Assembly: GCA_027858775.1 (NCBI GenBank)
Contig: JAQICA010000043.1
Location: forward strand, 1-39,642
Length of the DNA stretch: 39,642 nucleotides
From: Salinivirgaceae bacterium
GTDB lineage: Bacteria > Bacteroidota > Bacteroidia > Bacteroidales > Salinivirgaceae
Reading direction: 5' to 3'
A model generated the notes under the pieces. That model had not been told where the DNA came from. It saw nothing but the letters and a program-made list of their open reading frames with translations, and ran no database searches. Positions 9,484 to 16,266 of the stretch are shown piece after piece (position 1 is the stretch's first letter; each line of letters begins with the position of its first letter). The position numbers and the translations under genes were made by a program.

Positions 9484-9803
9484 CTAAACAAGCTATTCAG
9501 AAGATACAGACAAATAAAGTGACAGGTGGTGTTAGAACAAGAGGAGAGGTGTCAGTTACACGAACTAGAATATTAAGTGAGATAGTAGAAAAAAGCGGAT
9601 ATGTACCTAATAGTTTTGAAAAGCTTGGATCACATAGACTTAAAACACCAAAACCAGGATACCCAATTATCGGAGTAGGAACATCAACGGAAACTGTTCA
9701 ATACCGGTTTACTTATGGGAAAAAGTCATTAGGTTTAAAAGTCCTGGATTTATTAATTAAAATAAACCAAATTCAATCTGGAAATATTCAGATATACAAA
9801 TAA
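9456..9803 (+). CDS. Second frame of RHS toxin tip 1 (out-of-frame C-terminus)
   Basis: A 115-residue frame overlaps the end of the RHS frame by 28 bases. Its first residues, MAKQGYKKVTKQ, read as the direct continuation of EAMFKGG(AESF) if one G is added in the G run just upstream. The region is basic (many Lys and Arg), as expected of a nucleic-acid-acting or cell-entering tip, and its second half is beta-rich (RGEVSVTRTR, YGKKSLGLKVL). It is followed 8 bases later by a lipoprotein gene. It could be made independently from ATG 9456, by -1 frameshifting, or only in cells with eight G; or it may be a pseudogene fragment or an assembly error. I treat it as the true toxin C-terminus displaced by one base. 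I do not recognise a named toxin family. Confidence 0.6.
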   Translation: MAKQGYKKVTKQAIQKIQTNKVTGGVRTRGEVSVTRTRILSEIVEKSGYVPNSFEKLGSHRLKTPKPGYPIIGVGTSTETVQYRFTYGKKSLGLKVLDLLIKINQIQSGNIQIYK

Positions 9804-9811
9804 TATATATT

Positions 9812-10423
9812 ATGTATCGAAATATTATAAAATTATTTTTGCTGTTAATTGCAGCTTGTTTAGCTTCATGCCAGCCTCGAGAAAAGCCTAAATTAAAAAA
9901 AATCCTGGATCATTATGCAACCGGATTAATAGCGTTTGATGCAGATTTAATAAATCATTTTCCTTTCGAATTTGAATCAGGAGAGATTCAAGATATGTCC
10001 TTTGTTCTACCAAGCATAGTTAAGAAGGGAGGCTGTTCGGTCGCTTTACTCAGAATAAAAACTAAGTCTGATAAATTTAATAGGATATCAAAGGGAGTTA
10101 GGGCAAAAAGTGATCTTATCAAAACTTCAAAGAGTGGTAATATAATAACACTGCCTGATAGTAGTGATAATTCTAGGATAACGTCACCTATAATTATGCC
10201 GGATTTTAGTGACGTGTTTGATAGTGTGGATGACGATATCTCGATTGATTTTAAGAAGTGTTATGATATGTATTTAATTGATACCAAAAAAGGAAACTAT
10301 ACAAGTCATAAACGACTTAAAAAAAAGCCCTATCTGCCAGATGGATGGGAGCATGGATATTCAAGAGGGATAGGAATAGATACAGATAATCAAGGTGTTA
10401 TTTATTGGCTTATTATTTGGTAA
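9812..10423 (+). CDS. Lipoprotein, putative immunity to RHS tip 1
   Basis: A 203-residue protein with a lipoprotein signal (MYRNIIKLFLLLIAACLASC, Cys20). I do not recognise the mature domain, which has mixed charge and an Asp-rich segment (FDSVDDDISIDF). It starts 8 bases after the toxin-tip frame and is followed by the conserved cassette-end block. In polymorphic toxin loci the gene directly after the variable tip usually encodes the cognate immunity protein, which is the basis for the call. A lipid anchor would place it in the periplasm or at the outer membrane. Confidence 0.6.
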   Translation: MYRNIIKLFLLLIAACLASCQPREKPKLKKILDHYATGLIAFDADLINHFPFEFESGEIQDMSFVLPSIVKKGGCSVALLRIKTKSDKFNRISKGVRAKSDLIKTSKSGNIITLPDSSDNSRITSPIIMPDFSDVFDSVDDDISIDFKKCYDMYLIDTKKGNYTSHKRLKKKPYLPDGWEHGYSRGIGIDTDNQGVIYWLIIW

Positions 10424-10496
10424 TTATAGATTACTAAGGTTTAATATTTGTCATTAAAAAAAACAAATTGTTTCAAATTCCTTTTGCGTCTAAGGT

Positions 10497-10613
10497 ACCT
10501 ACACCCCAATAAAACCTGGAACACGTGCACGAAAGTTTGTGCATTGGAAAGCGGAACGAAATAGGAGAACGAATAAAAACAGATAGGAAAGAGCCCGGAC
10601 GACTGGGTTTTAT
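10497..10613 (+). repeat. Cassette-end block 1 with terminator hairpin
   Basis: A conserved block downstream of the first toxin/immunity unit, shared with 12500-12620 and 15241-15360. It has a small inverted repeat (TGCAC...GTGCA), a shared GCGGAACGAA segment, and a closing hairpin AGCCCGGACGACTGGG followed by TTTT (10592-10613) that looks like an intrinsic terminator. The remaining bases of the 10424-10674 gap show nothing recognisable. Confidence 0.7.
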
Positions 10614-10674
10614 CTAGGCTTATAGACGTTTATGTAAAAACGAATATCTTAAAAAGTTCAAATACCTTTCAAAT

Positions 10675-10967
10675 TTCGCCCTCCGACATAAGTTTCTTTT
10701 GCGGGCACCTTCTAGCTAGAAGCAAGCGCCGAATTAAAAACTGTTTGAGCGGATGCGGAAGAACGACCCAAAAGAAGAATTATCGATTATTGCATCCGTG
10801 AGTTCTTTTAATTCCGGTTGCAAAAGCTAAGAAGGCCGCGAAAGAAACTAAGTCTTGATTTTTGGTTCTTTTCATCAAGGAAAAGAACAATAGAAATTTG
10901 GAAAACCCATTTGTGACCGAACCCACAAAGGAAAACGATCCCTTAATTTTGCCCGTTCCAGAAAATA
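10675..10967 (+). repeat. Dispersed leader repeat, copy C (short form), in front of RHS cassette 2
   Basis: Same layout as copy B but without the 89 bp block. The palindrome CTTCTAGCTAGAAG is at 10709-10722 and the perfect hairpin GTTCTTTTC/GAAAAGAAC at 10865-10888. It continues through CCCACAAAGGAAAACGATCC into the RHS core. At the position where cassettes 1 and 3 have ATG this copy has ACG (10968-10970). Confidence 0.85.
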
Positions 10968-10994
10968 ACGCATCTTCACATCGGCGAAGGCCGT

Positions 10995-12062
10995 TTGCGA
11001 AGAGCAGGCCAGAGCATACGTTTCGATTACACATTAAAAGACCATTTGGGCAACACCCGCACCATGTTTACCATAACCGACAACAACGACATAGAAACCT
11101 TGCAAAGCAACCATTACTATCCGTTTGGAATGCGTTTCAACCAGTCGGCAGCCTACGCCAGCACCGAAAACCGCTACCTCTACAACGGCAAAGAACTGCA
11201 AGAAGATTTGGGGTTAGATTGGTACGATTACGGGGCGAGGTTTTATGACCCGGCGATTGGTAGGTTCTCAACGGTTGACCCGTTTGCCGAGGATTATAGT
11301 TTTCAAACCCCATATGCCTATGCGGCTAATAATCCAATTACATATATTGATTTATTTGGATTGTATCCTGATTTTCCATTTGCCGATGGTAGTGAGAATT
11401 GTCCAGATCTTAATAGTGGCTATTATTCGTATGTGGATAGTTATGGCAATTCATTTTTTACTTATGGGAATTATTCTTATAACTATGATTTTTACTCATT
11501 CGATTATTTTCCTTCTTCGATTCCTATAATGTCGTCAGGAATTGAAGGTAACGTGTTGACTATTGAGCAAAATCAGATGGCTGTGTACGAGAACGGTATA
11601 GGCCCTATTAGTATACGGAATACGAAAGTTGGCGGTGATGTTGCCAGTTCGGGGGGAGATGGTTCTAAGCTTGCTGCGGTTTCGGTAGCGTTCACTATTG
11701 ATTTGACAGTCCCCGAGCTTAGTGATGCAGCTTGGCCAAAATGGATTGGTTGGGCTGCGGCTTTTGCTGGAGCAGCAATATATGATTATGTATATAAGCC
11801 TAATGGTAGATTGGACAATGGCAAATTAACATATACTATTCCTGCACCAGGGACATTTCCTTATGATCATCAACCAAGGAAACCAGAGTTTAATCCAGGT
11901 GATTATGAAAAAATAGTGAAATGGGCTGCAGGTTTAACTCTTGGTGCTAGATTTCTTCAGAAAATGTCGGAAACGCCACAAATACCAAACTATACTACGC
12001 CAGCTGATGCAACTTATGTTGCTCCTCCTCGTGTTAAACCTTTACATCCGGATTTGCCATGA
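10995..12062 (+). CDS. Orphan RHS core with toxin tip 2
   Basis: RHS C-terminal cassette of about 355 residues from the in-frame TTG at 10995. The start used by its siblings is ACG at 10968 here, so translation may be weak or the cassette may be silent. The core (LKDHLGNTR to WYDYGARFYDPAIGRFSTVDP) is almost identical in DNA to cassettes 1 and 3. It then switches early, ending in NPITYIDLFGLYP instead of NPIRRIDPDGRM. The tip is Tyr/Phe/Ser-rich at first (GNYSYNYDFYSFDYF) and later has hydrophobic glycine/alanine stretches (WIGWAAAFAGAAIYDYV, WAAGLTLGARFL), compatible with a membrane-active toxin, before a Pro-rich end. The stop overlaps the next start in ATGA. Toxin activity is inferred; no named family recognised. 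Confidence 0.75.
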   Translation: MRRAGQSIRFDYTLKDHLGNTRTMFTITDNNDIETLQSNHYYPFGMRFNQSAAYASTENRYLYNGKELQEDLGLDWYDYGARFYDPAIGRFSTVDPFAEDYSFQTPYAYAANNPITYIDLFGLYPDFPFADGSENCPDLNSGYYSYVDSYGNSFFTYGNYSYNYDFYSFDYFPSSIPIMSSGIEGNVLTIEQNQMAVYENGIGPISIRNTKVGGDVASSGGDGSKLAAVSVAFTIDLTVPELSDAAWPKWIGWAAAFAGAAIYDYVYKPNGRLDNGKLTYTIPAPGTFPYDHQPRKPEFNPGDYEKIVKWAAGLTLGARFLQKMSETPQIPNYTTPADATYVAPPRVKPLHPDLP

Positions 12063-12271
12063 CAGATAAAAAATATTTATTGGTACAAAAAATTAGTTAT
12101 GTTATTGTTGGGTTAGTATTTATTACTCTTGTGATAGACTTTTTCTTTGCAGATAATTTAGGCTTTGGAAGAAAAAGGGGTTTTATATGTTTTGAAGGTT
12201 TTGTTTTTGTATTATTTTTAATTTTTGAGTTTTTAAAATGGCATCTTAAGAAGAAGGCAAATGAAAAATAA
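12059..12271 (+). CDS. Small two-helix membrane protein, putative immunity to RHS tip 2
   Basis: A 70-residue protein with two hydrophobic segments (YVIVGLVFITLVIDFFF and FEGFVFVLFLIFEFL) flanked by Lys-rich ends, so probably an inner-membrane hairpin. Its ATG overlaps the toxin stop (ATGA), indicating translational coupling. Position and membrane location fit an immunity protein against a membrane-acting tip; this is inference. It overlaps the next small gene by 11 bases. Confidence 0.6.
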   Translation: MTDKKYLLVQKISYVIVGLVFITLVIDFFFADNLGFGRKRGFICFEGFVFVLFLIFEFLKWHLKKKANEK

Positions 12272-12500
12272 AAACCTGACCAAACGACTATATGCAGGCA
12301 TATCAATTAGTTTTGCAATTCTAATTGTTGTTGAAGGTCTTTTTCGTCAATATATAAGTAACCCTTTACTTGTTAAAATTATTGATTATGCTTTTTGGTA
12401 TTTTTTTGGTCTATTTTCAGTTTTTTTTATTTTGCGAAGGATAGAATTGAGAAAAGAAAAAGATGATTTTGGTTCACAGAATATGATGAATAAAAATTAG
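12261..12500 (+). CDS. Second small membrane protein of cassette 2
   Basis: A 79-residue protein with two predicted membrane helices (ISISFAILIVVEGLF and IIDYAFWYFFGLFSVFFIL) and a charged tail. It overlaps the preceding membrane gene by 11 bases, so the two are probably co-translated. It may be a second immunity factor or a diverged duplicate of the gene before it: both have about the same size and two-helix plan, though I see little residue identity. No known family recognised. Confidence 0.5.
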   Translation: MKNKNLTKRLYAGISISFAILIVVEGLFRQYISNPLLVKIIDYAFWYFFGLFSVFFILRRIELRKEKDDFGSQNMMNKN

Positions 12501-12620
12501 CCCACATAAACCCAAATGAATAAAGGAACAAGTGCACGAAAGACCGTGCATTGGAAAACGGAACGAAAAAGGAGAACGTTTATAAAACCAGATAGGAAAG
12601 CTCGGCGTTGCCGGGTTTTG
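12500..12620 (+). repeat. Cassette-end block 2 with terminator hairpin
   Basis: Second copy of the block at 10497-10613. It keeps TGCACGAAAGACCGTGCA and CGGAACGAAAAAGG, and ends in CTCGGCGTTGCCGGG followed by TTTT (12601-12619). The hairpin sequence differs from block 1 but still pairs. From 12621 to 12720 nothing else is evident. Confidence 0.7.
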
Positions 12621-12720
12621 TTTACATTTCGGTTTTGTTTCTGAATACTCTGCACGGCTTATCAGGTAAACTTAAGAAATATCATTCGTTGACCTGAAAC
12701 TAAAAGTCCATATTAATCGT

Positions 12721-12728
12721 TAAATTTG
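12721..12728 (+). promoter_or_regulatory. -7 box of toxin-antitoxin operon 1
   Basis: TAAATTTG matches TAnnTTTG. The surrounding ATCGTTAAATTTGTAGA is shared word for word with the promoter of the second toxin-antitoxin pair (15470-15486), and the 25 bases upstream are also similar (GAAACTAAA in both). This indicates a common origin of the two operons and lies just before the antitoxin start. Confidence 0.6.
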
Positions 12729-12752
12729 TAGATGAACAGAACAATGGAAATT

Positions 12753-12953
12753 ATGAACGTAGTTGAAAAAAGAGACTTTATACACAGATATTTACATAAT
12801 GCTGACGAAAGCCTTATTAATAGTCTGTACGAAACATTGCAAAAAAATAGAGCCTTAAAACAAAAATTAACAAACAGGGCACAAAAATCAGAACAAGATA
12901 TTAAGGCTGGTCGAGTGTTTAGTCGTGAAGAACTAGAACAAAAAATGCTCTAA
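12753..12953 (+). CDS. Putative antitoxin of ParE/RelE-type pair 1
   Basis: A small protein of about 66 residues. ATG 12753 is chosen over ATG 12732 and 12744 because the product then aligns from residue 1 with the other island antitoxin (MNVVEKRD...HNADES against MGVPELRN...NHADER). The C-terminus is charged and ends in SREELEQKML, the acidic tail typical of Bacteroidota addiction-module components that wrap the toxin. It overlaps the toxin gene by one base (TAATG). Its role is to neutralise the toxin and probably repress the shared promoter. Confidence 0.7.
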   Translation: MNVVEKRDFIHRYLHNADESLINSLYETLQKNRALKQKLTNRAQKSEQDIKAGRVFSREELEQKML

Positions 12954-13252
12954 TGAAATTACTATACACTGAACAAGCTATCGAAAGCTTAAACGAAGCA
13001 TTAGATTTTATTGCACCTAAAGTAACTAATAAAAAGCTCTCTGAAATACGTAATCAAATACTTGACAAGGCAGATACACTTATCGATCAGCCTCTTAAAG
13101 GGCAAATTGAACCTCTTTTTGAACATTTGAATCTTGAACACAGAAGATTAGTTGAAGGAAACTATAAAAATATTTATCGTATAGATGGTTCAATCATTTA
13201 TGTGACAGATATCTTTGATTCAAGACAAGATCCATCCAAAATGAAAGGGTAA
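12953..13252 (+). CDS. ParE/RelE superfamily toxin 1
   Basis: A 99-residue protein with a ParE/RelE-like plan: N-terminal strand (KLLYTEQAIES), long helix pair (EALDFIAPKVTN, LSEIRNQILDKAD), then strands HRRLVEGNYKNIYRI and SIIYVTDIFDSRQDP, the typical 'YRV...V.DVFD.RQ' end. It is coupled to the preceding antitoxin by a one-base overlap. Whether it targets gyrase (ParE) or ribosome-bound mRNA (RelE) cannot be decided; the DxRQDP ending favours ParE-like members. The pair sits between cassette-end block 2 and RHS cassette 3. Confidence 0.8.
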   Translation: MKLLYTEQAIESLNEALDFIAPKVTNKKLSEIRNQILDKADTLIDQPLKGQIEPLFEHLNLEHRRLVEGNYKNIYRIDGSIIYVTDIFDSRQDPSKMKG

Positions 13253-13353
13253 CGGCCTGCCACCGCCCAATTTTATCGCGTGGGTGTGTTGTTTATGTGC
13301 CTGAACCTCTATAAAGAAAAACGCCCCCTCAGTTTTGCCCGTTCCAGAAAAAA

Positions 13354-14409
13354 ATGCATCTTCACACCGGCGAAGGCCGTTTACGAAGAGCCGGCCAGAG
13401 CATACGTTTCGATTACAACTTAAAAGACCATTTGGGCAACACACGAACCATGTTTACCATAACCGACAATAACGACATACAACCCTTGCAAAGCAACCAT
13501 TACTATCCGTTTGGAATGCGTTTTAACCAATCGGCATCCTACGCCAGCACCGAAAACCGCTACCTCTACAACGGCAAAGAACTGCAAGAAGACTTGGGGC
13601 TGAACTGGTACGATTACGGAGCTCGGTTTTATGATCCGGCGATTGGGCGGTTCTCAACGGTTGATCCAATGGCCGAGAGTTACTATGGCCTATCCGGTTA
13701 TAATTATGTTGGCAATAACCCCATTAGAAGAATTGACCCGGATGGAAGAATGATGAGCGAGATATATGATCTTGGTGGAAATGGTATGTATGCTCCTGAT
13801 TGGGTGAAAAATAAAGAAAATGATCAATTTGAATGGATGGATAATGTCAATTCTCAAGCAAACTCACCCGAAGGTTATGAATATATTGGTGCTTCGGATG
13901 AAGATGTTGTTGAAGACGTAGGACTACCAGCAGATGCTTCTACAATTAAGTATGGAAAAAGATCGGGATCATTACAAGGTGATAACGGAGGAGGAATAGC
14001 AGTTGTGAAAACTGCTACAAACATGGAAGGGACTATTGACGTAGATGCTGAAGTGTCACTGAAAAAGGATAATGTTACTAGCAATAATAAAATGGGTAAA
14101 ACGTTTGAAGGTATTTCTGTAAATGCAAGTTTTTCTCAAGAGTCAAAAAGTGGCGACTCTAACCTAAACATGAAATATAAAGGTAATTTAATCGTAAGAA
14201 ATGGTAAAAACAAACAGAGTAGTCTTCTAACAAGCTCATCTGAACCCTCAATTAAGCAAAAAGGAACAAATGTAACCAGCGCATCAATTAACATTCCAGC
14301 TAATCAAATTAAAGGACGAAATTCTATCTCTATTTCAATTAGAGTTGGAACTACAACCCAAGGGTTGTTGTATTATCCAAAACCACCAGAAATGAACTGG
14401 TCAAATTAA
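13354..14409 (+). CDS. Orphan RHS core with toxin tip 3
   Basis: RHS C-terminal cassette of 351 residues from ATG 13354 (MHLHTGEGRLRRAG). The core runs to NPIRRIDPDGRM like cassette 1, and the identity with cassette 1 continues slightly further (MSEIYDLGGNGMY, PDW), so these two share a longer core than cassette 2. The tip (about residues 150-351) is beta-rich, with Ser/Asn/Lys-rich repeats and no cysteine, and ends in LYYPKPPEMNWSN; I do not recognise a toxin family. Only the last ~50 bases of the leader repeat remain in front (from about 13288), directly after toxin-antitoxin pair 1. A lipoprotein gene follows 11 bases later. Confidence 0.8.
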   Translation: MHLHTGEGRLRRAGQSIRFDYNLKDHLGNTRTMFTITDNNDIQPLQSNHYYPFGMRFNQSASYASTENRYLYNGKELQEDLGLNWYDYGARFYDPAIGRFSTVDPMAESYYGLSGYNYVGNNPIRRIDPDGRMMSEIYDLGGNGMYAPDWVKNKENDQFEWMDNVNSQANSPEGYEYIGASDEDVVEDVGLPADASTIKYGKRSGSLQGDNGGGIAVVKTATNMEGTIDVDAEVSLKKDNVTSNNKMGKTFEGISVNASFSQESKSGDSNLNMKYKGNLIVRNGKNKQSSLLTSSSEPSIKQKGTNVTSASINIPANQIKGRNSISISIRVGTTTQGLLYYPKPPEMNWSN

Positions 14410-14420
14410 AATAAAAACTT

Positions 14421-15098
14421 ATGTTTAAACTCTTTTTGATTACAGTATTTACTATAATACTATATAGTTGCCATTCAAACAAGAAAAACTATGATGATGA
14501 TTGGTGCAAAAAAATGGAAAAAATATCAGCGGATTGTATGTTTAAATATCAAATAAACGATGATGCTAAATACTTAGATTCAGCCTTATTTACTACTGAT
14601 AAAGCATTACGTGAATGTAGCAAACAAAAGGTATTGTTTTCATTTCGGAAATTGGATATTTTATCTAAACAACAAGATTATACAGAAGCTATTTCTTTCA
14701 TTAAATCAATGAACGAACCGATTATTTCAGAATTGACTTATTATAACGATTATCTTGAAAATAGATACAAGGCCATGTATTATCAATCAAAAGGTAATTT
14801 GACAAAACGAGATTCTTGCTTGAACCTAATTTTATTAGATATGCAGTCTTTTATTAAAAAAAATAACGAAAGAATCATTGATTTGTTAAGATCAGAAGAT
14901 GTTAATACGATTTTAGAAAATTCTTTTGCTGTTGTGTATATCCAGTATTTTTACACTAAATCAATTTTAGAAGGTACAGAAAACATTAAAGTTGAGCTTG
15001 ATTCATTGCAAAGCAGTAGGGAAATCAATAAGGAATATGTTGATTTTATATATCAACAATGTGTTCAAAATGATTTCATGGATTATGTTGGTTTCTAA
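14421..15098 (+). CDS. Lipoprotein, putative immunity to RHS tip 3
   Basis: A 225-residue protein with a lipoprotein signal (MFKLFLITVFTIILYSC, Cys17). The mature part looks all-helical, with TPR-like spacing (DDAKYLDSALFTTDKAL, KLDILSKQQDYTEAISFI, AMYYQSKGNLTKRDSCL). The position 11 bases after a variable RHS tip, and the shared lipoprotein nature with the gene after tip 1, support an immunity role; the specific mechanism is unknown. Strongly AT-rich like the tips. Confidence 0.6.
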   Translation: MFKLFLITVFTIILYSCHSNKKNYDDDWCKKMEKISADCMFKYQINDDAKYLDSALFTTDKALRECSKQKVLFSFRKLDILSKQQDYTEAISFIKSMNEPIISELTYYNDYLENRYKAMYYQSKGNLTKRDSCLNLILLDMQSFIKKNNERIIDLLRSEDVNTILENSFAVVYIQYFYTKSILEGTENIKVELDSLQSSREINKEYVDFIYQQCVQNDFMDYVGF

Positions 15099-15112
15099 TC
15101 TTATATAACCCG

Positions 15113-15140
15113 CTAGCGCCGATCTGTGATCGGTGGTGAA
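15113..15140. repeat. Hairpin CCGATC-TGT-GATCGG
   Basis: A perfect 6 bp stem with a 3-base loop, preceded by CGCTAGCG. It lies just after the cassette 3 immunity gene. It resembles short dispersed hairpins (CTAGCGC...) common between genes of Bacteroidota, but I see only one copy here. The rest of 15099-15240 shows nothing else. Confidence 0.35.
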
Positions 15141-15240
15141 AAATATTGAAAACGAAAAGCAGGGATATGTTATCCCGAGGCAAATAGTTAGAAAGTGAAA
15201 TTGAAATACAAACGCAGCAAGGTTACGGCTTTGTTGTTCT

Positions 15241-15360
15241 CCTAAACCCAAATGAATAAAGGAACAAGTGCATAAATTCTGTTGCAATGGTGAGCGGAAC
15301 GAAAAAGAAGAACGTATTATAGAACCAGCTAAAAAAGAGCCCGGGCGACTGGGTTATTTT
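15241..15360 (+). repeat. Cassette-end block 3 with terminator-like hairpin
   Basis: Third copy of the cassette-end block. It begins CCTAAACCCAAATGAATAAA exactly as in block 2, keeps GAGCGGAACGAAAAAG, and ends in the hairpin AGCCCGGGCGACTGGG (15338-15353) followed by TTATTTT. The small TGCAC/GTGCA inverted repeat has decayed here. Toxin-antitoxin pair 2 follows, as pair 1 follows block 2. Confidence 0.7.
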
Positions 15361-15473
15361 ACTTTATAAGCCCTGCATTTTTTAGTAGTTCGGGGATTTG
15401 TGTTTTGGTGATCTTTGGAAACTGGACTTGCCAAAACATCGTTACGATGAAACTAAATGTGAAGATAAATCGT

Positions 15474-15481
15474 TAAATTTG
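15474..15481 (+). promoter_or_regulatory. -7 box of toxin-antitoxin operon 2
   Basis: TAAATTTG (TAnnTTTG) within the 17-base string shared with operon 1. It lies 16 bases before the antitoxin ATG. A palindrome-like ATCGTTACGAT lies about 35 bases upstream and could be an operator. Confidence 0.6.
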
Positions 15482-15497
15482 TAGAAAATAATTTAGT

Positions 15498-15743
15498 ATG
15501 GGTGTACCTGAATTAAGAAACGAATTACATGACTTTATAAACCACGCAGACGAGCGGTTTATAAAGATGATTTATGCAATGAGCAAGGAGTATGAAAAGC
15601 CCGTAGTTGTTGGCTACAATACAGATGGATCACCAATTACTGAACCAGACCTTAAAAACAGGGTTAAGTCAGCTTCTAAACGAGTGAAATCAGGCGATTT
15701 TTTAACACAGGAAGAAGTTGAAAAGGAGACTGAAAATTGGTAA
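15498..15743 (+). CDS. Putative antitoxin of ParE/RelE-type pair 2
   Basis: An 81-residue protein paralogous in plan to the antitoxin at 12753 (NHADERF against HNADESL). It has an insert (KPVVVGYNTDGSPITEPD) of the kind seen in Bacteroidota antitoxins and the typical tail SGDFLTQEEVEKETENW. It ends 7 bases inside the toxin gene. It is expected to bind and neutralise the neighbouring toxin. Confidence 0.75.
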   Translation: MGVPELRNELHDFINHADERFIKMIYAMSKEYEKPVVVGYNTDGSPITEPDLKNRVKSASKRVKSGDFLTQEEVEKETENW

Positions 15744-16063
15744 GCAAAAAGAATCTTCCTATCCGGTGGGATCGATTAGCAAAAAAGCACCTTGACGGCA
15801 TCTATGCACACATTGCAGAAGACTCTGTTGCTGCAGCAAGAAAAGTCAAAAAAGAGTTAATCAAACTAGCCCACAGTCTTAACGATTTTCCCGAAAAATA
15901 CTCTATTGAAGAATATCTGGCACATGAACCGGAAAACTACCGTTCTGTATCGAAATGGAGTTACAAAATAATTTATGAAGTAACAGACGAATGTATCATT
16001 ATTGCTGATCTTTTCCAGACAACGCAGGATACTATTAAAATGATTACAGATATAGAAGAGTAA
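15737..16063 (+). CDS. ParE/RelE superfamily toxin 2
   Basis: A 108-residue protein starting from TTG 15737, overlapping the antitoxin stop. The ParE/RelE pattern is clear: WDRLAKKHLDGIYAHIAEDS (helix 1), KVKKELIKLAHSLNDFPEK, EENYRSVSKWSYKIIYEV-like strands and IIADLFQTTQD at the end. It shares ancestry with the toxin at 12953 only at fold level, while the promoters of the two pairs are nearly identical, so the coding regions have diverged faster or been swapped. Target not determinable. Confidence 0.82.
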   Translation: MVSKKNLPIRWDRLAKKHLDGIYAHIAEDSVAAARKVKKELIKLAHSLNDFPEKYSIEEYLAHEPENYRSVSKWSYKIIYEVTDECIIIADLFQTTQDTIKMITDIEE

Positions 16064-16107
16064 CCGCACCGCACAATCGGGAAATACGGTATCCCTCGGC
16101 TACCGCG

Positions 16108-16187
16108 CAATTTTGCCCGTTCCAAAAAATAGCGGATATTCCCTGCCAAGAATGTTTACGAAGAGTTTACGATAGCAACCGTTTCTA
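16108..16187 (+). pseudogene. RHS core scar (fourth cassette remnant)
   Basis: After toxin-antitoxin pair 2 the sequence again shows CAATTTTGCCCGTTCCA, as in front of the RHS starts, then a degraded match to the core start: GTTTACGAAGAG followed by a diverged version of the next 20 bases, and then a stop. It corresponds to the first ~20 codons of the RHS core and no tip remains. Confidence 0.55.
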
Positions 16188-16266
16188 ATAATCAACTGTA
16201 AATTATTGGCTAAAAGAATGTTTGGAATTTTTCTGTTGTGATGGTTTACAGATGTTTTTTGCGACT

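Noticed and set aside
10862-11248. 128-residue plus-strand frame over leader copy C and the RHS core
   Set aside because: It is an off-frame shadow of the RHS core; the product is Arg/His/Pro-rich and the real RHS frame is clearly the conserved one.
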